Source: DATKDU01 sp035512595 (GTDB lineage Bacteria > Planctomycetota > Planctomycetia > Pirellulales > Pirellulaceae). From it: a stretch of DNA of 13,099 nt. Both the position numbers and the translations under genes were made by a program. Below the pieces are notes generated by a model that saw only the letters and a list, made by a program, of their open reading frames with translations, did not search any database and was not told the DNA's origin. Positions 1 through 7,300 of the stretch are shown piece by piece. The stretch's first letter is position 1. Every line of letters starts with the position of its first letter. The DNA is taken from NCBI GenBank assembly GCA_035512595.1, contig DATKDU010000041.1:1-13099 (forward strand), read 5' to 3'.

Positions 1-57
1 CCAGGCAATCACTCCTTCCTGCTCGGCCGCCCGCAAGTGCGATTTCATCTTACAGTG

Positions 58-148
58 CTGCGAGAATCGAACGTCGCCGCTCTGCGCCGGCCGGATCGCA
101 GGGCCGCTGGTCGGGTGGTTCGGGACGGAAGACGCCGTGGCGATGAGG
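58..148 (+). repeat. Dispersed repeat, copy A
   Basis: Bases 86-148 match 10698-10760 at 62 of 63 positions, the only mismatch being in GGTCGGGTGG versus GGTCCGGTGG. A weaker match (CTGCGAGAATCGAAC versus CTCCGAGAGTCGAAC) starts at 58 and 10644. Copy A lacks about 26 bases between these blocks, so it is not in the same reading frame throughout. Read in the frame of copy B the conserved block encodes AGRIAGPLVGWFGTEDAVAM and continues to a TAG near 195. I do not recognise the protein. The high identity over a short block suggests a recent duplication or a mobile or recombining segment. Confidence 0.85.
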
Positions 149-195
149 CGGCCGGTGGTGCTGCCAGTGCAGCAAGTCGGCGCGAGCGCGTTGAG

Positions 196-405
196 CTAGT
201 TCAGACGAAATTTGCTGAAATGCTCATAAGCGCACCGACCTGCTGGCCTGGCAAAGGCGGCATGACGCTCATGGTTCCATCCTGCTGAACCCAACTTGTG
301 GTCGCCGGATTCCTTCTGTGGGGCCCGCCTGCTGAGCCACCATCCTAGGGCCAATCCGGCGGCGACAACGGACAGAACAACGTCCCTGACCGCGATTCGG
401 AACAT
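196..405 (-). CDS. Small planctomycete-type membrane protein
   Basis: This 69-residue protein starts MFRIAVRDVV and has one hydrophobic helix at about residues 8-23 ending LALGWW, then a basic turn (LSRR). That arrangement matches a very common group of short planctomycete membrane proteins of unknown function. The start is well supported: GGAGG lies six bases upstream of the ATG (plus-strand 412-416). From memory, relatives usually continue into a charged helical tail of 50 or more residues. Here the tail after about residue 35 looks unstructured and the gene ends near repeat copy A, so the 3' end may be truncated. The role is unknown; it would sit in the inner membrane with a short N-terminal side. 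Confidence 0.6.
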   Translation of the reverse strand: MFRIAVRDVVLSVVAAGLALGWWLSRRAPQKESGDHKLGSAGWNHERHAAFARPAGRCAYEHFSKFRLN

Positions 406-668
406 AACGCGCCTCCTGCGTGTCCGCTAAGCGTAATCCCGGGCCATTTCGTTTGCCAAGAGCAAACGTAACGGCACTACTCAGGATCCCTGGCTCAGCT
501 GGCGGAGACCGTTCCGGCAGCCCCCAGGATAATGAACCTTCGCCCGTAAACCTTTGCACGGTCGGGCGTTCGGCACGGAGCTTCCCCCCCTAAAATCCGT
601 TTGCCAATCTGAACCGTCTTATGCTCATGGGACGATCGTTCTGCGCTTTCACTGGATTAAATCGGAAT
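406..668. other. Divergent intergenic region
   Basis: This separates the small minus-strand membrane gene from the plus-strand DUF4139-like gene, so it should hold promoters for both. Apart from the inverted repeat at 450-468 I see no RNA gene and no credible ORF. No clear -35/-10 pair could be assigned by eye. Confidence 0.5.
450..468. promoter_or_regulatory. Inverted repeat, possible operator
   Basis: CGTTTGC, five bases (CAAGA), then GCAAACG: perfect 7-bp arms. It lies 45 bases upstream of the minus-strand start codon at 405, in a divergent intergenic region. There is no T-run after it on either strand, which argues against an intrinsic terminator. A regulator-binding site is an inference from position and symmetry only. 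Confidence 0.35.
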
Positions 669-2090
669 ATGTCCGGTCGCGTTTACCCACGATTCGCTGG
701 GAGCTGCCTGCTGTTCTTTCTAGCGGCCAGCGCCGGCGCTGAGAACGTGGACCTCTCGACCGTTCCGGCCCGCGACAGCGTCCAACTCACCATCTACAAC
801 AGCGAGGATCTGACGCTTGTGCGCGAGACGCGAGTCGTGACCTTCAAAAAGGGGGTCAACCCGCTCCAGTTCTCCTGGGCCAACACGCTCATCGATCCGT
901 CGAGCGTCGAGCTCAAGTTCCTGACCCACGCCGACCAGCTCGACGTGCTGGACACGACCTTCCCTCACGCCAAGCCGCAGATGCTCTACTGGAACGTGCA
1001 GAGCGAACTGGACGGCGAGGCGACGATCCAGATCACCTATTTCACCAGCGGTATTACCTGGAGCGCTGACTACGTGTGCATCGCCGAGCGCGATGAGAAG
1101 CAGATGAGCTTTGACGGGTTCGTGCGGGTGTTCAACAACTCGGGGGAAGAGTACGAAAACGCCCAGGTGCGGCTGGTGGTCGGCACCATCAACCTGGTCG
1201 AGAAGATCGCACAGTTGGCCAACGTCTCCCTTGACGACGCGAGGAAGTTGAATGAAAGCCGGGATAGGTGGGCTCGCTTCGGTGCAGCCAAGCAAATGAT
1301 GGAGCGCCAGGTGGACGCTCCCGGGGCCGGCAAGTCTGAACCCAAGGAGGTCATCAAGGAGGGTCTTAGCGAGTACTTCATTTACACGATCGAAGGGACG
1401 GAGACGATCGCCAATGGCTGGAGCAAGCGGATGCGGTCCTTCGAGGGACAGACGGTCCCCTTCAAGATCCAGTACCGCTATCGCCCGCAGGAATACGGCG
1501 ACCAACTTGTGCGGATGTACCTGCTGACGAACGACAAGGAGTCAAAGCTCGGCACGACGCCCCTCCCCGACGGCATCGTCCGCGTCTTTCGCGACAACGG
1601 CCGGGACGGGCTGTCGTACCTGGCGCAGCAGCAAATCAAGTATGTGCCGATCGGTGACAAGATCGAATTGAACCTCGGCCCCGATCCGGAAGTGATCTTC
1701 GAACTGATCAAGCTCCGCGTCTTCCGCAGCGACCTGTGGCTGCAAATCCACGGCCAGACGGTCCTGCGGAAGATCGGCGGCGACGGCGTGATGGCGATCG
1801 AGAACGCCAGTCTCGTCGGCTGGGACGACCACGAGATTTACTCGCAGCGGATCAGGAACTACACGGCCAAGGAAATCGACGTGGAGATTCGCCGCGCGTT
1901 TCCCGGGCACGTCGTCTTCAAGAGCCAGCTTGAACCCACGCTGCACGATTACCAGACAGTCGAAATCAAAACGAAGGTGCCGGCTGGAAAAACGGGCAAT
2001 CTCCCCTTTGAGATCGTCCGCAAGCAGGGGACGAGCGCCAAACAGAACAACGTGACGCTGGAAAGTGCCGACGTGAAGGCCATTCCATAA
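669..2090 (+). CDS. Secreted DUF4139-like protein
   Basis: This 473-residue protein has an N-terminal signal peptide: MSGRVYPRF, a hydrophobic core GSCLLFFLAA, then SAGA with likely cleavage near residue 24. The mature N-terminus has the pattern of the DUF4139 family (TIYNSEDLTLVRETR... and GVNPLQFSW...IDPSSVELK). A beta-rich middle section follows (TYFTSGITWSADYVCI, FVRVFNNSGEEYENAQVRLVVG), and the C-terminal part ends in an Ig-like stretch (VPAGKTGNLPFEI). No catalytic motif is visible. The ATG at 669 was preferred to an in-frame ATG at 621 because it puts the hydrophobic core at a normal distance from the start; neither has a strong ribosome site. The frame is open throughout and codon use looks normal. 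It is probably exported to the periplasm or surface; function unknown. The family assignment is from recognition, not a search. Confidence 0.8.
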   Translation: MSGRVYPRFAGSCLLFFLAASAGAENVDLSTVPARDSVQLTIYNSEDLTLVRETRVVTFKKGVNPLQFSWANTLIDPSSVELKFLTHADQLDVLDTTFPHAKPQMLYWNVQSELDGEATIQITYFTSGITWSADYVCIAERDEKQMSFDGFVRVFNNSGEEYENAQVRLVVGTINLVEKIAQLANVSLDDARKLNESRDRWARFGAAKQMMERQVDAPGAGKSEPKEVIKEGLSEYFIYTIEGTETIANGWSKRMRSFEGQTVPFKIQYRYRPQEYGDQLVRMYLLTNDKESKLGTTPLPDGIVRVFRDNGRDGLSYLAQQQIKYVPIGDKIELNLGPDPEVIFELIKLRVFRSDLWLQIHGQTVLRKIGGDGVMAIENASLVGWDDHEIYSQRIRNYTAKEIDVEIRRAFPGHVVFKSQLEPTLHDYQTVEIKTKVPAGKTGNLPFEIVRKQGTSAKQNNVTLESADVKAIP

Positions 2091-2111
2091 CCTGGGACAG
2101 GCCGCTACGCT

Positions 2112-2818
2112 TCATCGCCCCAGTCGGCGTCTCTCTCGTCTACGCCGCCCATCGGGCAGCCCCAGCTTGTGCCGCCGGCAACTGTCGGCACTCAACGTGC
2201 GTCCTGTTCGCGCCGCCGCTTTGACCGGCGACAAGGTCCGGACCAGCCTGTCCTCCCACCGTGCCCACGGTCGGCCCGCCGTCGGCGGATAGGTTCCCCG
2301 CCGCTTGTGGGCCTCGCTCATCTAGCGGCGACTGCCGGGGCATTCGGTCGCCTGCCCAAATTCGCCTTCCGGAGGGCTTCCAGGACGTGCTTGGGTCGAG
2401 GTTTGCCTCGCTTGGCTGCTGCGATCTTCGCGCATCGAACCGGATCACGGGCTTTTGCCCACAACACGGCTAGCGCCTTCCGCATGATTGGCGACTTGCC
2501 GATGGCGACTCTGAGCTGCCGATCGCCTTCCGTCGCCCTGACACCAAGCGCCCGCCGCCACTTCGTAACTGTTTGCCCGGTCACGCCAAACCAATACGCG
2601 ACGGCTTGATTCGACTCTCGGCGAACCGCCCGAGCCAGGTCTCTGTAGAGAACCAACGACTCGGCTATATGCGTTCGGCCGATGGGCCAGGGAATGCGGG
2701 CGGCAGATAGCTTGACGATCTGGACTTCGCCCCGGGCAAGACACTCGACTTTCTGGCCGTATTTGAACCGCGGCGTGCGGTACGGGCGGAAATGAAGTTT
2801 GTGGCGATCGATGGGCAT
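2112..2818 (-). pseudogene. HTH/Myb-like DNA-binding protein, split by frameshift
   Basis: Two ORFs make up one gene. The upstream part (2818-2318, 166 residues) has a GPYRTPRF-like N-terminus (RPYRTPRFKYG), a beta segment RGEVQIVKLS, the motif ARIPWPIG, a helix-turn-helix at about residues 68-93 (AVAYWFGVTGQTVTKWRRAL) and a basic NUMOD3-like helix (KIAAAKRGKPRPKHVLEALR). It stops at a TGA that overlaps the ATG of the second ORF (ATGA, 2318-2321). The second ORF (2321-2112) continues with MSEAHKRRGTYPP, a Myb/SANT-like WEDRLVRTLSP...RTGRTLSA and RRHKLGLPDG. In the planctomycete family as I recall it, these parts form one protein reading ...RRKMSEAH. One lost or gained base near the overlap explains the split; translational coupling through ATGA is the alternative. 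It is likely a DNA-binding protein of unknown role. A second, more damaged copy lies at 12267-12528. Confidence 0.75.
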
Positions 2819-2827
2819 GACGCCAGC

Positions 2828-3036
2828 CTAATTGCCGCATGCGTCCCGATCCACGCTCTCGACCTCCAGCAACTCCAACTCCTTCCGCACGGAGCGTTGA
2901 ACTCGTCCAGGAGCGACTCCGCCGCCTGCTCGGGTGTCATGTGGGCGGCTATCCATCGCTCCTCGCAGTAGCGCTGGCAGAGTTCGCAAAGGCCCAGCGC
3001 GTTGGAACCTTCGGTTTGGGCAACGAATCGGCGCAT
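2828..3036 (-). pseudogene. Short Cys-containing ORF with frame break
   Basis: From the ATG at 3036 the frame reads MRRFVAQTEGSNALGLCELC, then QRYCEERWIAAHM...EQAAESLLDEFN, which looks like genuine coding sequence. After about 2895 this frame becomes low-complexity Ser/Trp/Arg. The neighbouring frame instead gives SVRKELELLEVESVDRD and a TAG at 2828-2830. Joining them with one extra base near 2895 gives a compact protein of about 70 residues with a charged C-terminal helix. A TTG at 3048 is an alternative start; no strong ribosome site precedes either. The stop is nine bases upstream of the HTH/Myb-like gene, so the two probably formed an operon. I recognise no function; the CELCQRYC cluster could bind a metal, which is a guess. 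Confidence 0.55.
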
Positions 3037-3075
3037 TTCGACCGTCAATCCTGGGATTCGGCACGGCGGCGTGTT

Positions 3076-3423
3076 TCAACCGGCTAGGAATCCAAACACA
3101 ACCGTCAGTATCAGGCCTATTAGGAAAGTCAGAACCTGCAGAGTCGCAGGTATCGTTACATTGCTACCTCGTATCGTTGGCGACTTCGAGGCAGCGTCGG
3201 CCAACGTGCCGGTCAGCGCTAAAAGGCTCCAAAGGCCGAAGAAAACTGAGACTAAGAAGGCTCCCCAGGATGCCACGGCCCAACCCTTTGCCGTGGGGGT
3301 GATCGGTCCAGCAAATTCTTTTGAGAAAGTGATTCCGATGGCTACTACGCCGGTGGCAAGTGTGATGAGTTGCTGGGTTGAGTCTCTCGCGAACTCAAAC
3401 GCAGTCTTGGTTCTCTCATCCAT
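3076..3423 (-). CDS. Three-helix membrane protein
   Basis: This 115-residue protein starts MDERTKTAFEFARDSTQQLI, a soluble amphipathic N-terminus. Three hydrophobic segments follow at about residues 17-35 (ITLATGVVAIGITF), 47-72 (GAFLVSVFFGLWSLLALTG) and 94-114 (LQVLTFLIGLILTVVFGFLAG). The start is firm: AGGAG lies six bases upstream and overlaps the stop codon of the preceding gene, which predicts translational coupling. It resembles small conserved inner-membrane proteins of unknown function. No transport or enzymatic motif is visible. The tight spacing with the CPVWPFC gene suggests the two products act together. Confidence 0.75.
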   Translation of the reverse strand: MDERTKTAFEFARDSTQQLITLATGVVAIGITFSKEFAGPITPTAKGWAVASWGAFLVSVFFGLWSLLALTGTLADAASKSPTIRGSNVTIPATLQVLTFLIGLILTVVFGFLAG

Positions 3424-3432
3424 TTCGCGCTC

Positions 3433-3738
3433 CTAACAGAATGGCCAAACAGGGCAAAGCGACGCTTTTGCCCCAAAGAACCTGTTCTCGTGCAATTCGG
3501 AATCGCCGTCGGCGGCAGCATCCACAATCATCTTGGCGACGAAGGCCACTAGATTCGCCTCGGCCTGAGTGATCACCACCTCGCTTGTTGAGGGGTCGGA
3601 GATCTTACTCACGCCAACGTCGATGAAATCACGGAGATGTTGCTCGCAGCCTACGGCTATCGTCATATTGGCGCTAGCGATCCTATGGCTGGCAGCGGCC
3701 CAAAATCGAGTCGTGAGGATTTCCTGACGGGTGGCCAA
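3433..3738 (-). CDS. Conserved-looking protein ending CPVWPFC
   Basis: This 101-residue protein is read from a TTG start at 3738 with GGAG seven bases upstream. The frame has no better ATG near the 5' end; the first internal Met is residue 25. It is mostly helical (RFWAAASHRIASANMTIAVG; EANLVAFVAKMIVDAAADG), with no signal peptide or clear membrane helix. The C-terminus is striking: ELHENRFFGAKASLCPVWPFC, with Cys95 and Cys101 bracketing PVWPF at the extreme end. Those Cys residues could form a disulfide, bind a metal or act as a recognition tail. It is the first gene of a two-gene operon with the membrane protein at 3076-3423, nine bases apart. I cannot assign a function. Confidence 0.65.
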   Translation of the reverse strand: MATRQEILTTRFWAAASHRIASANMTIAVGCEQHLRDFIDVGVSKISDPSTSEVVITQAEANLVAFVAKMIVDAAADGDSELHENRFFGAKASLCPVWPFC

Positions 3739-3930
3739 TGGCGGGCTCCTTTGAAAAATTCTCGTCGTTAGGGTTCAAATTGTCGCGCAAATACCAATGC
3801 TCGACCAGCCCTCCGCTGCGATCACGGTACATAAGTAACCGTCCCGGGATTCGGGACCGATTCCCGAAGCCCCCGGAGAAACCTGGATGGCGGTCCACAG
3901 GGCGATGCAGTCTAGGTGACGGGGGCTGCC

Positions 3931-4012
3931 CGGCGGTTCGTCGCTGGCGGTACTGCTTGACGCGAAGAGCCCCGTTGGCTCGGCGGCAGAAGGCCGGGGT
4001 TGCGAACCGCCG
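3931..4012. repeat. Long inverted repeat, structured region
   Basis: CGGCGGTTCG at 3931-3940 pairs perfectly with CGAACCGCCG at 4003-4012. Inside is a smaller hairpin, GAGCC (3967-3971) with GGCTC (3977-3981) around a five-base loop. The element could be a structured 5' leader, a small RNA or a decayed miniature element. No T-run follows, so it is not an obvious terminator. Confidence 0.45.
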
Positions 4013-4204
4013 AAGGTGATTTCCCGACAAGTCTGGAAATAGCAATCAGGAGCGGTGGCCGCTTACTCGCATGTCTAAACTGAAGATTAACACGACCCGC
4101 GTCACATTTCCCCTCGACACAGTGCTTAGCGAGGTGGGGAGCGGCGTCGAGCGACGTGCACTTCCACCGGCCGATTCTCGGCTGAGGACACAATTCTGGC
4201 CGCC

Positions 4205-4220
4205 TACCCTAATTAGGGTA
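4205..4220. promoter_or_regulatory. Perfect 16-bp palindrome, candidate operator
   Basis: TACCCTAATTAGGGTA is its own reverse complement over all 16 bases. It is 107 bases upstream of the S8 protease start codon, in otherwise GC-rich DNA. A homodimeric repressor or activator of the protease operon is the natural reading, but this is inferred from symmetry and position only. Confidence 0.5.
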
Positions 4221-4314
4221 TGGCTTCTAAGCGACGCGGCTCGACAATCGAACCAATCGCAACCATCGTATCCGGTCCAGACAGACCTTGATGGTGACGA
4301 TCACTCACCAGCGC

Positions 4315-4320
4315 GGAGGT
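4315..4320 (+). promoter_or_regulatory. Ribosome binding site fixing the S8 protease start
   Basis: GGAGGT lies six bases before the ATG at 4327. It decides against the upstream in-frame ATGs at 4288 and 4291, which would put 12-13 hydrophilic residues ahead of the signal peptide. Confidence 0.85.
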
Positions 4321-4326
4321 GTTTCG

Positions 4327-7300
4327 ATGAACGGCAATTCGGGAGGTCTTTCTCGGTGGTGTCTGGCCGGCGCCCTGCTGCTGGCCACTCAAACAGTCCA
4401 AGGCCAGGGCCTGGAGCGCGCGACCGGACGCGGCGAAAAGCGCATCGTCCAGGCCGACGTTGACGAACAAGTGGCCCGTCTCAAGGCTGGGGAATTCCTG
4501 CGGATCATCATCCGGCTGCAATCGCAGTTTCCCCGCGAAGCCCGGGTGGTCATGATGGCCGGCAAAGATCGCCAGCAGCGGGCGATGGCGCGTCAGGCGC
4601 TGGTCAAAGCGCAGCGCGACCACGCGCACCGCCTGCAGCGGCCCGTGATGGAGCAGCTCAGGAAGCTGGAAGCCAAAGGGCTGGTCAAGAACGTCCGCCC
4701 GCTGTGGATCGCTAACGTCGTGGCGGCCGAAGCAACGCGCGAGGCCATAGAAGAAATTGCGAGGCTGGACGGCATTGAGTACATCAAACAGGACGTCAAG
4801 CGTCCGGCACTCCAAGCGCCGGCCTGGGGAGTCTCGCAAATCAATGCGGACGATGTCTGGGCGGCCCCCGGCCTGACCGGGACCGGCGTGGTCGTTGCCG
4901 TTCTCGACACCGGCATGGACTTGGCCCACTCCGATCTTGTCAATCGCTTGTGGATCAATCCGGGCGAAGACAACGGCGACGGCCAGTTCACGGCGGCGGA
5001 CAACGATGGAGTGGACAACGACGGCAACGGCTATGTGGACGACGTGGTGGGGTGGGATTTCCAGAATGCCGACAACGAGCCAACGGACTGGCACGGGCAC
5101 GGCACGCACGTCGCGGGGTCGATTGCCGGCGACGGCACCGGAGGAACCGCGACCGGGGTTGCGCCGGGGGCTCGGCTGATGGTACTGGCCTATTCGGCTT
5201 CGCTCACCATGGGTCAGGCCGAGGCTTGGGAGGGAATGCAGTACGCCCTGCAAAACGGGGCGGACATCGTCAGCTTCAGCTCTGGATGGAAGGACGCCTG
5301 GTCCCCCGACTACCAGACCTGGCGCGACAACAGCAATGTGCTGGCCGACGCCGGCGTGCTGTTCGTCGTCGCGGCGGGAAACGATGGTCCCCACGTCCCG
5401 GCCCCCGGCGATGTGCTCACGCCCGCCCGGGCGCCGCGCGTCCTGGCGGTCGGTGCGACCGACAGCGCTGACGTGATTGCCGGCTTCAGCGGCCAAGGGC
5501 CCACGAGCTGGCAGGGGGTCGCCGGATACAACGACTACATTCATCCCCCCGGCCTGCTCAAGCCGGACGTCTCCGCGCCGGGGGTGTCGGTCAACTCGAC
5601 GGCCAATGGCGGCGGTTACGTGAATGGACCGACGTGGAGCGGGACCTCGATGGCCACGCCGCACGTTTCCGGCGTCGCGGCGCTGCTCTTGCAGCAGGAT
5701 CCAACTCTGTTGCCCCACGAGCTGACCTACATCATTCGGGAGACCGCCGTGGACCTGGGGGCGGCGGGGCCGGACAACGCGTATGGCTACGGCCGCGTGG
5801 ATGCCCTGGCGGCCGTGAATCATGCCTACGCAAAATCGCCGCCTTACGACCTCTCGGTCACCGGGACGAATGCCGTCTGGACGAGCGTCGATATCTGGGT
5901 GGACAACAACGACGATGGCATCCCCGACGATCCGGTCGCCAACACCAACAACCATCTCTACGCCCGCGTCCGGAACATCGGCGGCCAGGCGGTCGGCAAC
6001 GTCGAGATCAAGTTTTTCTACGCCGACGTAGGGACGATCGGCATCGGCGGGTTCGACCCCAACGACGACGGCGATCCGTCCGACGGCGACTTCAACTACA
6101 TCGACTCCTACTTTGTGCCGGTCGTCGGCCCCGCCGGCTCGTCGCAGGACACGGCCGTGGGGGTGGTCAACTGGAACGTGCCAGTCCCAGTCACTGACCA
6201 CTGGTGCGTGGGCATCGGCATTGTCGCGCCCAACCCGCCGAACGCCACCGAGGTCGTGCGGGTCAACAACCGGGCCTTCCGGAATTTCTTTAACATCATC
6301 GTGACCTACAACCAGGTCGCGGCATTCAAGTTCTTTGTCTATCCCGAAATGCGCCGGCCGAAGGAGCCGTTCGATCTGGAGTTCGTGCGCCGCGGGCTGC
6401 CCAAGGAGTACGAGGTCGAGTTGGCTGTGGAAAAAGGACTGGCCGACAAGTGGTTCGCCGAAGCGCGAGGTTTTGAGCGAATGGAGCACCGGGGGTTCAA
6501 AAACCTTCCCGTGAACGAGGAACTGGCTCTCCAGCAGGGAGAGCCAATCCTATCGTACGCGCGGCTGGCGGGGGACCGCGGATTATTGCATGGCATTGCC
6601 GTCCCGGACGGCAAGCCGGTGCTGATCACGGCCGTCCTGCGAGCGCCGGGGCGCGAGGTGGCCGAGAAGCTCGGCAAGCCAAGCGAGGAGCAGTTGCTGG
6701 TCATCAATGCCGCCAACGGAAAGGGGGCCTTCGGCGGGCTGACGTTGAACGTCAAGCTCGACCCAGGCAACGGCAGAGCTAGGGGCGGTGGCGGTGACGA
6801 GATCGGCAAGAAGCTCCGGCCCTACCGCGTGCAGGTGGAGGATGCCGCGGAAGCCGCCTTGATCCAGCAGCAGCTCAAGCTGGTGCCTGTCCAGGTTCGC
6901 GACCGGTGGTTTTATTATCAGGGGGACGAGCGGCTCAATGCCCGGCTCAAGGAGCTGGGTTACGAACCTCAAGCCGTGGATCCCAAGGAGATTCAAGTGC
7001 AATTCTTCCGCCTCGAAGGGATTGAGGGAGAGGAGGGCAAACGCGCCCTGGCCGATATCGGGGCGCGAGTCCTGATCCGCGAGCCGAAGTACTGGATCGT
7101 GCGTGCCACAACTGGACAGCAGCAGCTTCTCAAGCGGCTTAACTACCGCCTGGTGGACCTCGGTCCGCAGGGGCCGCGCCCGCGGCAGATCCGCATCCTT
7201 GTGGACAAGCTGGAGGAGACGACCAAAATCGCCCCGCTGCTGGCCGACCTCTATAGCGAAGAACCCAGCGGCAAGCAGTTCGCCCTCCACGGCGCTGCCT

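Larger units (their letters stand above)
3739..4326. other. Non-coding stretch upstream of protease operon
   Basis: About 590 bases lie between the divergent CPVWPFC operon and the S8 protease gene. ORFs here (for example minus 4045-3683 and plus 4071-4463) lack ribosome sites, have unconvincing composition and run into neighbouring genes, so I do not call them. The stretch holds the ribosome site of the minus-strand operon (3746-3749), a long inverted repeat (3931-4012) and a perfect palindrome (4205-4220). A tail of the minus-strand ORF near 3740-3860 (MYRDRSGGLVEHWYLRD) looks faintly protein-like and could be a remnant. Confidence 0.5.

Noticed and set aside
86..148. Possible tRNA or structured RNA in the 63-bp repeat
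   Set aside because: The GGTTCGGGAC stretch recalls a T-loop, but no acceptor stem or cloverleaf can be formed, and copy B reads as open protein-coding sequence.
37..288. 83-residue plus-strand open frame at the left edge
   Set aside because: It crosses repeat copy A in a frame other than the one conserved in copy B, is Arg-rich and overlaps the end of the small minus-strand membrane gene.
2155..2214. Short DNA repeat shared with about 12310-12368 as a separate mobile element
   Set aside because: The similarity is explained by the conserved 3' ends of the two HTH/Myb-like gene copies.
3431..3738. Claim that the CPVWPFC protein is a RiPP precursor
   Set aside because: At 101 residues with a mostly helical body and no modification enzyme nearby, the evidence is too thin; only the odd C-terminus was kept as a finding.
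4071..4463. 130-residue plus-strand open frame (MSKLKINTTRVTF...)
   Set aside because: No ribosome site, overlaps the protease signal-peptide region in another frame, and becomes Arg/Pro-rich after the first 25 residues.
4213..6489. 758-residue open frame on the minus strand
   Set aside because: It lies opposite the S8 protease gene, is rich in Arg, Val, Asp, Gly and His as expected from the reverse of a GC-rich gene, and has no domain. The plus-strand frame has all catalytic motifs.
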